From: Symbiodinium natans
Lineage: Eukaryota; Sar; Dinophyceae; Suessiales; Symbiodiniaceae
NCBI GenBank assembly: GCA_905221605.1
Contig: CAJNDS010001824.1
Span: forward strand, 684,644 to 748,643
Direction: 5' to 3'
Length of the DNA: 64,000 nucleotides
Shown: positions 9,692-19,738 of the stretch, piece by piece
Layout: each line of letters opens with the position of its first letter
Position numbering within the stretch: the first letter of the stretch is position 1
The notes under the pieces: model-generated
Database searches by the model: none
Seen by the model: only the letters and a program-made list of their open reading frames with translations
What the model was told of the DNA's origin: nothing
Translations under genes and position numbers: made by a program

Positions 9692-12600
9692 GCACGTGGA
9701 GCCCAGGGTTCTACTCCTGCAGAAGCTGGAAGTTGGCATGAAACACCCTGAAAGAAGCCACTCCCAGAAGCCTTCACTGCCCTTGAACGAAGGCCCACCC
9801 ACCCGTAAACCCTAAACCCTAAACCCTAAACCCTAAACCCTAAACCCTAAACCCTAAACCCCTAAACCCTAAACCCTAAACCCTAAACCCAGCTTCCTGA
9901 ATCTTCCTGAGAGGCGTCGCAAAGACCGGCTCCGGCAAGACCTTGGCCTTTCTTCTTCCGGGCTTCGTCAAGCTCAGGCCGGGCGACTTACTGGCAGGGT
10001 CCCACACAGGGGTGCCATTTTGGGGGCGGAGTTCCTATAGTAAGGATTGTCGTAGCTATAGCATTTTTGGGGTCTGTCAGGGGTAGCCTTTGTTTGGGAA
10101 AGAGCCGTTTGGGGTTGAGGTTGAGTTGCGGTTCAGGGTTCCGGAAGTTCTTTGCCTCAATTGGCTGGAGCATGCCCTGCAATCTGCGGCTGGCTGTAGG
10201 GCTTGAAGTCCGAAGGTTAAGGGTCCAGTGTTCGGGTTCAGGGTGCAGGCTTAGGGTTCGCAAAGCCTCAGGCCTTGATGACCTGAGGCCTTTCACGGCC
10301 GGGAGGAAGTTGCTACGACCCTGCCGCCAGGAAGCTCAAGAAGAGCCAAGATATCGACACCAAGCTGGGGTGGGGATCCCAGGATGCCCCCGAAGCGAAG
10401 CGCGAAGCTTCCGCAGCTGCAGTGCGGGGTTTGCCTCAGAGGGTGTTGGGGGACAAGGTCAGTAACAACGGGTAGCACGACTGCAAGAATCCTGAGATGC
10501 ATGCCACCACCACTACTCAAGGAATGGTGACAGTAGGGGCAATATAACAGTGGGGGCAATGCAGTCTATGTAGTGCCGAATCCAGGCCCGCGCTGTTGTG
10601 CATGACGCCGACTCGCGAGCTGTGCCTGCCTCAGATTCGGAGACTCGGACCTCTGTGAGCTGCTTTGAGTCAGCGGTACAGCCGATCCAATTAGGGCATC
10701 AGGGTACCGAGTACCCGAGAGGTGCCATCAGATCTACTCAGATGCGGAGAAGTTCGGCGGCCCAGTTCGGCCCTAAGAGGGTTCAAAAAAAGGGCGGAGA
10801 CGGGCTGTGGCCGTGGCTTGCTGTGGTGCAAGAAAAGGTGCAGATCACAGCTGCGTGCTGTTACGGCGGCGCAAGCCGCAAGGATCAGGAATGGGCAAGG
10901 ACCTCGGCAGAAAGTCCCAGATTAGCCAGCTGCCAGCCTTCCTGTCACGCACCGATGCTCTTACTAGGGTTCAGGATTTAGGGTTTAGGGCTGAGTCTTC
11001 CTGTCCAGGCAATAAATACGGGGCCAGACTGTCTCATTGCCACGCCTGGTCGGCTGAATGACTTTGTCCAGAAGAAGCAGGTCCGCCCAACGCCCAGCCA
11101 CGACTGACCGTGAGAGGTGTGTTTTCAGCGGAGCATGTGGAGTCCCCAAGGTTTGGACCAAGTGCGGTTCACAATCATTGATGAGGCAGATCGCATGCTG
11201 GCACTGGACTCGGACGTTGGCAGAATTGAGCCCTCAATCAATAAGAAGGTCACACTGAAAGCGGGAGGTAGGAACACAACCCCCCCTACAACCTCGTAAG
11301 TTAGCCTTTTGTTACCCTTTGCAAAACTGGACAAGCCCGCCCTTGTTCTCTGTCCGGGGTTTTGGTGTCCTGAGACAAGGACATGGGCTTCGAGCCGCAA
11401 ATCAAGCAGGTCCTGGATGAGGCCGACCCGACTTCTCCCGTGTAATGCCGATGTAAAAAGGACGCCTCCCAAACTTGAGGTCCCGAATTTTTTTTGGCTT
11501 TCCCCATCAGGATGTATCAAGGGGAGCATTTGTTTGGACACTATCATACACAACTTGACGGTAGTTCAGTCAGTAGTGCCGCAGTGGCACAGCAAGTCTT
11601 CGAAATGTTGGAAGGGCTGGAAGGTGGAACGTGGAAGGCGACGGCCATTCACATGTCATCCTCGCTGCTGTCACGCAGGTCCCGTGGCATGACCGCCAAA
11701 CGTGCATGTTTACGGCCACCTGGCCACAGGACTGCAGAGCCACGCCGGTCCTCACGCGATGTATTTAGGGTTTAGGCTTTGGGGTCGGTTTAGGGCAACG
11801 GAGCCTGCATGAAGATGGCGATGCGGCTGATGCACCATGTAGCATGTAGGAGTGCAAGAAGCTCGCGGAGACCTACATCAAGGATCCTTTCTTAGCTTCG
11901 GTGAATGCGTTCCAGATGCTTCTTCGTGCGTCTGTGACTCTATGACCTCTGAGCCCGTGTTCATTCAGGATCCAATACAGATCCAGATTGGGTCTGGCGA
12001 AATCACGACCAACAAAAACATTGTGCAGCTGGGCTTTTTTTCATTCTGTGCACTGGTTGGTTCAATTCGGACATCGGAGTTCCCTCGGACCGTGTGTTGC
12101 GTGAGATTGCGATCTTGACTTTACCTGCTTGGCTCAAACCCTATATAAGCCTTTTGAGCTTTGAACCGTAGATCCGAGGCAGCACGTCAAGCTTGTCGAT
12201 GGCGAGGGTGACAAGCTAGAAGCGTCGCGGCCTGTGCCATGCAGGGTGCCGCATTAGGCTTTCTGTGGTGAGTTTATGTAGGCCTCACTCAGGGTTTACA
12301 TAGAGATTACCCCGAATCGATTCTGGCACTTGTTTTTTGAGTGCATTGCTCCAGGCACCCGGTTGAATCATGCTCTGGCTCACAAACCCCGTGGCAAAAC
12401 CCCCATGAAATGAGCCTGAAGACTCCCCAAACCCTAAACCCTAAACCCTAAACCCTAAACCCTAAACCCTAAACCCTAAACCCTAAACCCTAAACCCTAA
12501 ACCCTAAACCCTAAACCCTAAACCCTAAACCCTAAACCCTAAACCCTAAACCCTAAACCCTAAACCCTAAACCCTTAAACCCTTAAACCCTAAACCCTTA

Positions 12601-15600
12601 AACCCTTAAACCCTTAACCCTTAAACCCTTAAACCCTAAACCCTAAACCCTAAACCCTAGACCCTAAACCCTAAACCCTAAACCCTAAACCCTAAACCCT
12701 AAACCCTAAACCCTAAACCAAGCGACAGACCCCGAACGCTCGGCCGAGGGCCTTACAGCCCGAGCGCCCAAGCGAAAAGAGAAACGGAAAGGTGAGGGTT
12801 AAGCCTCACCGTCTGTCCTGGACAGGCCAACGGACATCGGCCTTTTTTACGACAACGTCAGTACTCGGCTAAGGGATGGCCGGCACCCAGACCACCTTTA
12901 GCGTAGTAGCCGGTCGGTTCAGGGTTTTGGGTTCAGGGTTTGTCGGGGCCCCCCCTTCCGGGGGCCCCCTGGTCCCTGGTAGCTGGATTCCTGGACCAGG
13001 AGGCTGGCGAGGGGTCCAGGCAGGCTGGTTGCTCAATTTCGTGATTTTGGGCAGGGATTTCCAGGCCCCGGGCCAAGGGCCCCCCGGGCCAAGGGCCCCC
13101 CGGGCCAAGGGCCCCCGGGCCAAGGGGCCCCCGGGCCAAGGGCCCGCCGGGCCAAGCCCCCCGCCCCCCAACCAGGGCTCGGCTAAGGGCCTAGGAAGCC
13201 CCCCAAGAGGCGCCAAGAGCCACCAAAAGCTTCAAAAGCTTCAAAAGGCCCACTAAAAGAAGGGGGACCACAAGATTTGTCCGTGCCCACAATGAGAATA
13301 TTGAAAACATTGTTTTTAGGCACCCCTGCCCGCATTTTAGTATTGAAATCGATGGCTCCCCCTAAATCAGCACACGTGCCGAAGGCCCGAAAAGGACCGA
13401 AACTACCCCGAACCCCAGCCTAAACCCTGACACCGCAAAACCCTACGACGGCCTTCAAGCAAATAAGGGCCTCTACGGGCCCTAACGTGCCGAAGGCCAG
13501 AAAAGGGCCGAGGCTACCCCGAACCCCAGCTTAAACCCTAACACCGCAAAACCCTACGAAGGCCTTCAAGCAAATAAGGGCCTCTACGGGCCCTAACTTA
13601 CCGAAGGCCCGAAAAGGGCCGAGGCTACCCCGAACCCGAGCTTAAACCCTAGCGATTGAAAGACTCATTGGCGAAAAATTCATTAATCGGTTCCCTGACC
13701 TTTAAATGAATAAAGCCTCTACGGCCCCTGACACGCCGAAGGTCCGAACAAGGCCCCGAGAGACCCCAAGAGCCACCAAAATGCTTCAAAAGGCATCAAA
13801 AGGCCCCCTAAAAGAAGGGGGACCCCAGGATGCCCGTACCCGCAATGAAAAATGCGATTTTTTGGTAGTGAAATCGTACTTAATTGAGGCCCTTAAAGAA
13901 GGGGAATCCAGGAGCAGACACAAAGGGTTTCCCTGACCTTCAAATAAATAAGGGCCTCTACGGGCCCTGACACGCCGAAGGCCCGAAAAGGGCCGAGGCT
14001 ACCCCCAACCACAGCTTAAACCCTAACAGCGCAACTTTAAAAACATCAAAGCAAGCATCAGAGCACAAGAAAGTAAATTCCATAAACCCTAAACCCTAAT
14101 AGAGTATAGTTGGGGTGGCCGGGGTGGGTTGACGGGCAACGCGAGCGCGCGGCCCGGGGTGTTTCACACCCGAGCGCGCGCCCTCCCCTGACACACCCTA
14201 AACCCTAAACCCTAAACCCTAAACCCTAAACCCTAAACTAAGTGAGGGGTCGCTTCCGTCGAGCGACAGACCCCGAACGCTCGGCCGAGGGCCTTACAGC
14301 CCGAGCGCCCAAGCGAAAAGAGAAACGGAAAAGGTGAGGGTTAAGCCTCACCGTCTGTCCTGGACAGGCCAACGGACATCGGCCTTGTTTACGACAACGT
14401 CAGTACTCGGCTCAGGGATGGCCGGCACCCAGACCACCTTTCGCGTAGCTAAAGTAAAACCCCAAACAAAGCGTAACCCTTTGCCTGGAGGTCGGTTCAG
14501 GGCCAAGGGCCCCCAAAGGACCCCCCCGGCCAAGGCCCCGGCCAAAGCCCGTGCAGGCCCCAACCAAGAACCACCCAAAGCGCCCCCCACACCAAGGGGT
14601 TTCCGGCCAAGGCCCCGGGCCAAGGGCCCCCCCTCCAAGGGCCCCCGGGCCAGGCCCCCTGAACCAAGGACCTTCGGCCCAAGAAGGGCCCCCCCGTCAA
14701 GGGTCCCAGACCAACCCCTTCAGAACGGACCAACAAAGGCTTTCTTGAGGGTCAAGGCCCCGGGTTCAGGGCTAGAGGAAGGCCCCCCGCGCCAAAGGGC
14801 CCCGCGCCAAGAGGGCCGTACCATCCAATGAAGAATGTTTTTTTTTTACTGGAATGGATGGTTTTGCGCGCCCCTCCATTGTACACCAGAAGCGCCAGGA
14901 AAGCCCAGGAAGCCCCCAAGAGGCGCCAAGAGCCACCAAAAGGCTTCAAAAGCTTAAAAGGCCCCCGAAAAGAAGGGCACAAGATTTGTCCGTGCCCGCA
15001 ATGAAAAATGCGAGTTTTGAATATTGAAGATGGTTTTAGGCACCCCTGCCCGCAATGAAACATGTTATTTTTTAGTACTGAACTCGATGGTTTTGGGCAC
15101 CCCTCCATTTCACCCGAAAAGGACCAGGAAAGCCCAGGAAGCCCCCAAATCAGCAAGGGCGTCCAGGGGCCCTGCCGTGCCGAAGGCCCGAAAAGGGCCG
15201 AGTACCCCGAACCCCAGCTTAAACCCTAACACCGCAAAACCCTGCGAAGGCCTTCAAGCAAATAAGGGCTCTACGGGCCCTAACGTGCCGAAGGCCCGAA
15301 AAGGGCCGAGGCTACCCCGAACCCCAGCTTAAACCCTAGCGATTGAAATACGCATTGGCGAAAAAAAATTAATAGGTTCCCTGACCTTCAAATGAATAAA
15401 GCCTCTACGGCCCCTGACACGCCGAAGGTCCGAACAGGGCGAGAGACCCCAAGAGCCACCAAAAGGCTTCAAAAGGCTTCAAAAGGCTTCAAAAGGCCCC
15501 TAAAAGAAGGGGACCCCAGGATGCCCGTACCCGCAATGAAAACTGCGATTTTTTGGTACTGAAATCGATGGTTTTGGGCACCCCTTCATTTTACCCCGGA

Positions 15601-16962
15601 AGGGCCAGGAAAGCCCCCAGGAAGCCCCCAAAAGGCCCCCAGAGGACCTTAAAGAAAGGAGCAGGCACAAAGGGTTTCCCTGACCTTCAAATAAATGAGG
15701 GCCTCTACGGGCCCTGACACGCCGCAGGCCCGAAAAGGGCCGAGGCAACTTTAAAAACATCAAAGCAAGCATCAGGGCACAAGAAAATAAATTCCATAAA
15801 CCCTAAACCCTAATAGAGTATAGTTTGGGTGGCCGGGGTGGGTTGACGGGCAACGCGAGCGCGCGGCCCGGGGTGTTTCACACCCGAGTGCGCGCCCTCC
15901 CCTGACACACCCTAAACCCTAAACCCTAAACCCTGAACCCTGAACCCTGAACCCTGAACCCTGAACCCTGAACCCTGAACCCTAAACCCTAAATCCTGAA
16001 CCCTGAACCCTGAACCCCAAACAGCACCCCCTAGCTTTGAGCTGAGGCTCAAGGAGATCCTCCGTGGCCTCCCGGAGGGAGGTGGCTGCCTCGTCTTCTG
16101 CAACTCCAAGAAGCCCCGGCCCCAGATTTCGGGTTTAGGGTTTAGGTTTTTTTGGTTTAGGGTTTAGGGTTTTTTGGGGTTTAGGGTTTTGGGGTTTAGG
16201 GTTTAGGGTTCTGGGGTTTTGGGGGTTTTGGGGGTTTTGGGGTTTTGGGGTTTAGGGGTTTTGGGGTTTTGGGGTTTAGGGGTTTTGGGGTTTTGGGGTT
16301 GTGGGGTTGTGGGGTTTTGGGGTTTTGGGGTTTTGGGGTTTTGGGGTTTTGGGGTTTGGGGGTTTTGGGGTTTTGGGGTTTAGGGTTTGAGCCTCCCGCA
16401 CCTTCTCCGAGGGTGGAAGCTTTCGGGCTTGTTTTGGGAAGCTCGGGTAGAAGGTTCGAATTCGCGTTCTCGTTTGTGTTTTACCGTCGGCTGGGGCTTC
16501 GGACTTAGAGTCTCGGACGCACTTCTGTCATTTTACACCCTAAGCCTTAACCTCCTCAAGACCCAAGCCCTGCCTAAACTTTGCCGGTTGTCAGCTCAAG
16601 CCGCCATTGCGGTTGTTAAGACGCGTGATGCAGTTCCTTTATTTCTTTTGTCGAGAGGGGGTCATGGCTGCTTCCATGGCAGGAAATGTGGAAACGTGAG
16701 CTGGGATCTCGACTCTGACAAGGACTTAGGCGGGCTCCCAAGCCCAAACATGTCTGTTTTGGCTGCATTGCGCAGGGTTGGCTTGTACGTTTTTGTTTTG
16801 TTGCTGCTTTCTCTCTCTCTCTCTCGTATCTGTTGTTTTCTTTTCTTCCTTCCTTCGTTCCTTCCTTCCTTCCTTCCTTCCTTCCTTCTTTCTCTATGTC
16901 TTTCTTTCTTTATGTGTTTATTTTTTTTGTTTTTGTTTTTTTTTTTTCTCTCTCTTTTTTTT

Positions 16963-16996
<34 letters not shown>

Positions 16997-19738
16997 CTCT
17001 CTCTCTCTCTTTCTAAAGTGGTGGTCCCGTGCCGGCGACGAGTTGCAAGAGCCGCCGAACCGGTGTACAGGCATGCCGGCCACAGAGCTCCACGGCGACC
17101 TTGACCAGAGAGGGCGCGATAACGCCCTGTGGAAGTTCAAGTCGGGAGAGGTGCACTTTCAGATCGCCGTGCTCGCATGGCTCCCGTTCTAGGGTTCTTA
17201 GGATCCCTAGGTACCTACCCCCCCATGAATCCCCCCCCGTCCCTTTTGAACCCTAGAATCCCGTCCTTTTGTGCCTCGGCTTGAACAGGTGCGAGTTTGT
17301 GTGGCAACCGACCTCGCCTCTCGCCATCGCCTGAGATTCCGGTTCGGCACAGAAGCCGCAGAACCCCGAATCACAGGTAGGAAGATGGTTGAAAAGCAGA
17401 AGGGAAGCCTGATCATGGCCAGTACTTGGTTTGGCTGTTGTGGGGTTTTGCGGCCCATATGGTCTCCTAGGCGGACTCGACGTGCGGACCATCGCTGCTG
17501 TCGTCAACTACGACGTCGTGCTCTGAGGTTTGCAATGGAAGTTTCATCGCAATATGTTGCGCTGGTCTTGAGTTTGCCGTCATGAGTTGCGCCGATACCA
17601 AGCCGTGTCTCTTCGTGTTTCCCGTCAGGTGCCATCATTTAAGACGCCGCTAAGGCCACTCCCAGTAATCCGTGATGGTCGTGCTGAGGCCCCAAAGTCG
17701 GCCGAGGACTACGTCCACAGAATAGGCCGCACAGGCGGGAAGAGAGAGCTGCACAAGTAGCAGATTCAGGGGTGGACCGGGATGCCTAGGGATTCCCACG
17801 GATGCTTTGGGACGTGACCTTACTGTGTTTTGAAGTTGTCGAAGGGATATCGGAGGCTTTAAGTTTCGGACCTATGTCAAGCAGGCCGAGCCGAGGACTC
17901 CGGCGAGGCCTACACGCTCCTGCCAGCAGCCCGTCTTGGGGGCAGTGCCGGGCCATCTTATATAGCACTCTTGCACTCTTTTTTCTGGAAAGGGCATATG
18001 AGCCCACCGGACAAACGATTGTAGTCCCATCTTGTGTTGATGTTGCGCATGCCGTCTGGGTTTCGTACTTCGCAAAGTGATAGGGGCCCACCCCACAGTG
18101 CTACGGTCGGGCTCCTGGCAGTCTGTATCTGTAGGGGTGCATCCTCGAAGAGCGGTGGGGCCCACCAAGCATGTTGCACAACGTTCACTGAACACACGGT
18201 TTTGTCAGCCGCTCATATCATATGTAACATAGAAGTATATAAGAGTATGCTTATACGATATTGATGTTAGATGTATGTATACATCATATTCATATTTATA
18301 TATGTTTGCTAATATTATACTGATGATCTATCTCTCTCTCCCTCCCTCTCGCTCTCTCTCTCTCTCTCTCTCGCTCTCTCCCTCTCTCTCTCTCTCGATT
18401 TGTACATACATATTTTTGCTGAGGTTGAAGTGGGGCAACGAAAGCGAAGCCAAATACATCGCCCAGATGATGCGCAAGGCCCCGGCTTCATTGATCATGG
18501 CTGGTCGCAGACCTAGGCTCCAAGATCCCCAAAAAGCCAACTTGGGCATCTCCCTAGATAGGGGTACCTCCTATTTGTATATTCAGTTTGATACGAACTA
18601 CATAAGACCAGTTTGACGTATATTCGTTGTCTGCACCCCCTATTTGTGTACCCCAATTGATGTAAGCTACATGCTAAATTGACTTATATTAGTCGTATAC
18701 GTATACCTTCTGTTTGCATATTGTACGTATGTATGCACGCATGTCTGTCTACTATATATTATGGTAAGGGACGAGAACACATTGCGTACCGTATCGTATC
18801 GTAGTGTACTGTATTGTTCTGCATTGCATCGTATTGTATTGTCTTGCATTTTTTGGTTATGGTTGATGACTCCAACATCCCAAGCCCAAAGCTGCCAGCT
18901 CTCGGACCCACCAGGCCAGCCAGGACGTCCCGGAGGATGTTCAGGCACCGAAGACGAGTTCAGATGTCTAGGGCCTTCTAGGGTTTCGTGCTTTGGGATG
19001 TCTAGGGTTTTTGTAGGTTCTGGGGAGACCTTCTGACTCGTGCTTTTCATGCCGTGCAGTCCGACTTTTCCGTAGGAGCTGGAGAAAAATGCGGGTGATG
19101 ATTGGAAGAAGGACCCAGTTACAGCCTGTGCGCAGTAGAGGGTGAGGAGCTACATCACGTTCACTGCAGCCACCCGCGCTGTGCTTCCTGAGCCTTTGGT
19201 GATGCGGAGCCTTGATACTTGCCAACTGCACAAACATTCAGGATGACTGGAAGAAGGAGGACGATTGGAAGCAGGACGACAAAAGCTGGGACAAGAAGGA
19301 CGACTGGCAATGCAAGTCCAAGAGCCGTTGATAGTCCACCCACTGTGGGAGAGGAGGTTTCTGAGAGAATCATTTGCTGACGGAATCATTCAGCCTGCAG
19401 CAAAGGACGACAGCAGCTGGAAGAAGGAGGATGAGTGGCAGAAGTGCAGATCTTGGCACAGCAAAGCTGGTTGTAAGGCGCATGATATGTTGCGGCCCAC
19501 TCAGGAACGACTCGAACGGTTGGAACAAGAAGGACCTATCCATGTTGATACTTAAGCCTGCTGCGCTCGGGGCCAAGTGAGGGACGCTAACACACATATG
19601 TGCCCTGCTCTGCCTACTGGCCAGGACGAGTGGTCGAAGAACGATAGCAAAGATGAATGGTGGAAGAAAGAGGACTCTTGGAAGAACAACGAGGCCACGG
19701 ACCCACAAACTCACGGACACTACAAATTTGGGAGTTAG
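9647..19738 (+). CDS. DEAD-box ATP-dependent RNA helicase with W/D/K-rich C-terminal tail
   Basis: More than twenty exons give the complete order of helicase motifs: Q-region AYSWAVLQSGKDLVG, motif I AKTGSGKT, Ia TPTREL, GG (CCYGGA), Ib TPGR, II DEAD, III TAT, IV CLVFCNSKK, V ATDLASRG, VI HRIGRTGR. The order and text resemble DDX5/DDX17/Dbp2-type helicases, which remodel RNA and RNP in the nucleus (family knowledge). The tail (19,076-19,738) consists of repeated DDWKKED-like units and ends at a TAG at 19,736. Most introns are GC-AG or GA-AG. Motif III is TAT instead of SAT, a conservative change. N-terminal exons were not found. Confidence 0.9.
9806..9891. repeat. interstitial CCCTAAA array
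   Basis: About twelve CCCTAAA heptamers (one CCCCTAAA variant) in the intron just upstream of the motif I exon. Confidence 0.95.
9914..9998 (+). CDS. helicase exon: motif I (Walker A) AKTGSGKT
   Basis: Encodes GVAKTGSGKTLAFLLPGFVK then LRPGDLLAG. GSGKT binds ATP phosphates. GT donor at 9999; joining to 10,586 gives DLLAG-PALLCMTPTREL. Confidence 0.95.
10313..10450 (+). CDS. candidate exon of unknown role inside the helicase gene
   Basis: Frame reads DPAARKLKKSQDIDTKLGWG then SQDAPEAKREASAAAVRG. It has a protein-like composition, but the flanking helicase exons join perfectly without it, so it is either an alternative exon or a chance open frame. Confidence 0.25.
10586..10645 (+). CDS. helicase exon: motif Ia TPTREL
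   Basis: After CCAG the frame reads PALLCMTPTRELCL, the PTREL RNA-contact motif. Phase agrees with the motif I exon (GG|GT...AG|GCCC). Downstream edge unresolved: LPQIRRLG or a splice. Confidence 0.85.
10742..10899 (+). CDS. helicase exons: AEKFGGPVR and GG motif
   Basis: Two exons, 10,742-10,770 (AEKFGGPVR) and 10,838-10,899 (VQITAACCYGGASRKDQEWA). KFG...I...YGGA..(K)..Q is the conserved segment between Ia and Ib. The second ends with AAG|GA, a GA donor. Confidence 0.85.
11009..11080 (+). CDS. helicase exon: motif Ib TPGR
   Basis: Encodes AINTGPDCLIATPGRLNDFV then QKKQ, bounded by CCAG|G and CAG|GTCCG. TPGR contacts the RNA backbone. Confidence 0.9.
11129..11421 (+). CDS. helicase exons: motif II DEADRML and DMGFEPQIKQVL
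   Basis: Exon 11,129-11,200 reads GLDQVRFTIIDEADRML (Walker B DEAD). Exon 11,380-11,421 reads DMGFEPQIKQVLDE. The intron is GC-AG (ATGCTG|GCACTG ... GACAAG|GACATG); the join restores the family text DEADRMLDMGFEPQIK. Confidence 0.95.
11679..11745 (+). CDS. helicase exon: motif III (TAT)
   Basis: Reads VPWHDRQTCMFTATWPQDCR, matching RQTLMFSATWP.(E)(V)R. The first Ser of SAT is Thr. Acceptor CGCAG at 11,678. Confidence 0.9.
11859..12028 (+). CDS. helicase exons: KLAETYI and DPIQIQIGSGEITTNKNIVQ
   Basis: Exon 11,859-11,880 (KLAETYI) and exon 11,969-12,026/28 (DPIQIQIGSGEITTNKNIVQ), the linker between the two RecA-like domains, as in DDX5-type helicases. The second donor is GC (GTGCA|GCTGGG), joining to Q-HVKLVDG. 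Confidence 0.9.
12179..12221 (+). CDS. helicase exon: QHVKLVDGEGDKLE
   Basis: Short exon opening RecA domain 2. Acceptor CCGAG; GC donor at 12,222 (CTAGAA|GCGTCG). The next exon is 3.8 kb away. Confidence 0.8.
12427..12718. repeat. interstitial telomere array (CCCTAAA)n, about 290 bp
   Basis: About forty heptamers, mostly perfect, with a central patch of CCCTTAAA variants (about 12,570-12,640). Longest telomere-type array in the window. Confidence 0.98.
12719..15930. repeat. two tandem copies of a subtelomere-like unit
   Basis: Copy 1 starts at about 12,719 and copy 2 at about 14,255 with the same text (GCGACAGACCCCGAACGCTC onwards for about 190 bp). Both copies end in the same block of about 170 bp (14,050-14,215 and 15,760-15,915), which runs into CCCTAAA repeats. 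The interior has sub-repeats of about 110 bp centred on GCCGAAGGCCCGAAAAGGGC (13,377, 13,486, 13,597, 13,971, 15,177, 15,290, 15,718) and a minisatellite of GGGCCAAGGGCCCC units (13,065-13,165, diverged at 14,510-14,700). Confidence 0.85.
15911..16020. repeat. CCCTAAA/CCCTGAA telomere-type array left of the motif IV exon
   Basis: About fifteen heptamers, many with the TGA variant. Ends 20 bp before the splice acceptor region of the motif IV exon. Confidence 0.95.
16042..16112 (+). CDS. helicase exon: motif IV region CLVFCNSKK
   Basis: Encodes LRLKEILRGLPEGGGCLVFC then NSKK (motif IV: LIF..TK type). Bracketed by CCCTGAA repeats on the left and TTTAGGG repeats on the right. GC donor at 16,113. 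Confidence 0.9.
16130..16390. repeat. TTTAGGG / GGGGTTTT array
   Basis: Begins as TTTAGGG heptamers and degenerates into GGGGTTTT-like octamers (about 16,205-16,380). Opposite orientation to the array at 15,911-16,020. Confidence 0.95.
16800..17015. repeat. polypyrimidine tract (CT, CCTT, T runs)
   Basis: About 210 bp of (CT)n, (CCTT)n and long T runs on the + strand in the intron before the HGDL exon. The long Phe/Leu/Ser-rich frame across it is an artefact. Confidence 0.9.
17071..17150 (+). CDS. helicase exon: MPATELHGDLDQRGRD
   Basis: Reads MPATELHGDLDQRGRDNALW then KFKSGE, the (A)..LHGD..Q..RD..L..F..G segment between motifs IV and V. GT donor at 17,151. Confidence 0.9.
17289..17514 (+). 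CDS. helicase exons: motif V ATDLASRGLDV
   Basis: Exon 17,289-17,322 (VRVCVATDLAS) and exon 17,471-17,514 (GLDVRTIAAVVNYD). The arginine codon is split by a GC-AG intron (CTC|GCC...TAG|GCG), restoring ATDLASRGLDVRTIAAVVNY. Confidence 0.95.
17689..17931 (+). CDS. helicase exons: motif VI HRIGRTGR
   Basis: Exon 17,689-17,734 (APKSAEDYVHRIGRTG) and exon 17,885-17,931 (RAEDSGEAYTLLP). GC-AG splicing (CACAG|GCGGG...GCAG|GCCGA) rebuilds HRIGRTGRAEDSGEAYTL. The direct repeat CAGGC lies at both ends of the intron. Confidence 0.95.
18325..18398. repeat. (CT)n microsatellite
   Basis: About 70 bp of CT dinucleotides with CCCT interruptions in a helicase intron. Confidence 0.9.
18424..18478 (+). CDS. 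helicase exon: SEAKYIAQMMRK
   Basis: Frame reads LKWGNESEAKYIAQMMRK and ends at a GC donor (CGCAAG|GCCCC). Corresponds to the helix after the second RecA domain (A..LV.VL..A). Left edge uncertain. Confidence 0.65.
18555..18740. repeat. diverged tandem repeat of about 75-80 bp, 2.4 copies
   Basis: Units begin ACC(T/C)CCTATTTGT at about 18,566 and 18,637, and ACCTTCTGTTTGCATATT at about 18,706. Each contains TTGA(C/T)..A..TACATA-like and TTGACGTATATT-like text. In a helicase intron. Confidence 0.65.
18915..18944 (+). CDS. helicase 30-nt microexon: ASQDVPEDVQ
   Basis: Bounded by CCAG|G and CAG|GC. In phase 0 it links MMRK to ELEKNAGDDWKK and fits the A.Q.VP..L segment ending DDX5-type cores. 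Confidence 0.75.
19076..19738 (+). CDS. helicase C-terminal tail: exons of DDWKKED-type repeats, stop at 19,736
   Basis: Five exons (19,076-19,111; 19,242-about 19,298; about 19,401-19,442; 19,505-19,532; 19,625-19,738) read ELEKNAGDDWKK, DDWKKEDDWKQDDKSWDKK, DDSSWKKEDEWQK, NDSNGWNKK and DEWSKNDSKDEWWKKEDSWK, then a short tail to TAG. Trp recurs every 6-10 residues within Asp/Glu and Lys. Three donors are GA (AAG|GA), matching acceptors AG|GA, so exon ends share the repeat text. Probably a disordered, charge-patterned RNA- or protein-binding tail (inference). Confidence 0.85.

Larger units (their letters stand above)
12222..16041 (+). other. 3.8-kb helicase intron carrying a subtelomere-like block
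   Basis: Inferred intron between QHVKLVDGEGDKLE and LRLKEILRGLPEGG. Contains the telomere array 12,427-12,718, two copies of a unit of about 1.5 kb (12,719-14,240 and 14,262-15,930), further CCCTAAA blocks at 14,185-14,240, and CCCTAAA/CCCTGAA repeats at 15,911-16,020. Confidence 0.75.

Noticed and set aside
12121-12145. Spliced-leader relic (text TTGGCTCAAA)
   Set aside because: Only a partial resemblance to the dinoflagellate leader end TTTTGGCTCAAG, and it lies within an intron of the helicase gene.
12427-12718. CRISPR-like regularly repeated array
   Set aside because: Units are 7-bp telomere heptamers without spacers.
12876-14831. Gly/Pro/Ala-rich frames (126 and 165 codons) as genes
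   Set aside because: They arise from GGGCC-rich minisatellite inside the repeated subtelomere-like unit, and similar frames occur in both copies and both strands.
16387-17016. 209-codon + frame rich in Phe, Leu and Ser
   Set aside because: Generated by CT/CCTT/T pyrimidine runs; it overlaps an intron between two helicase exons.
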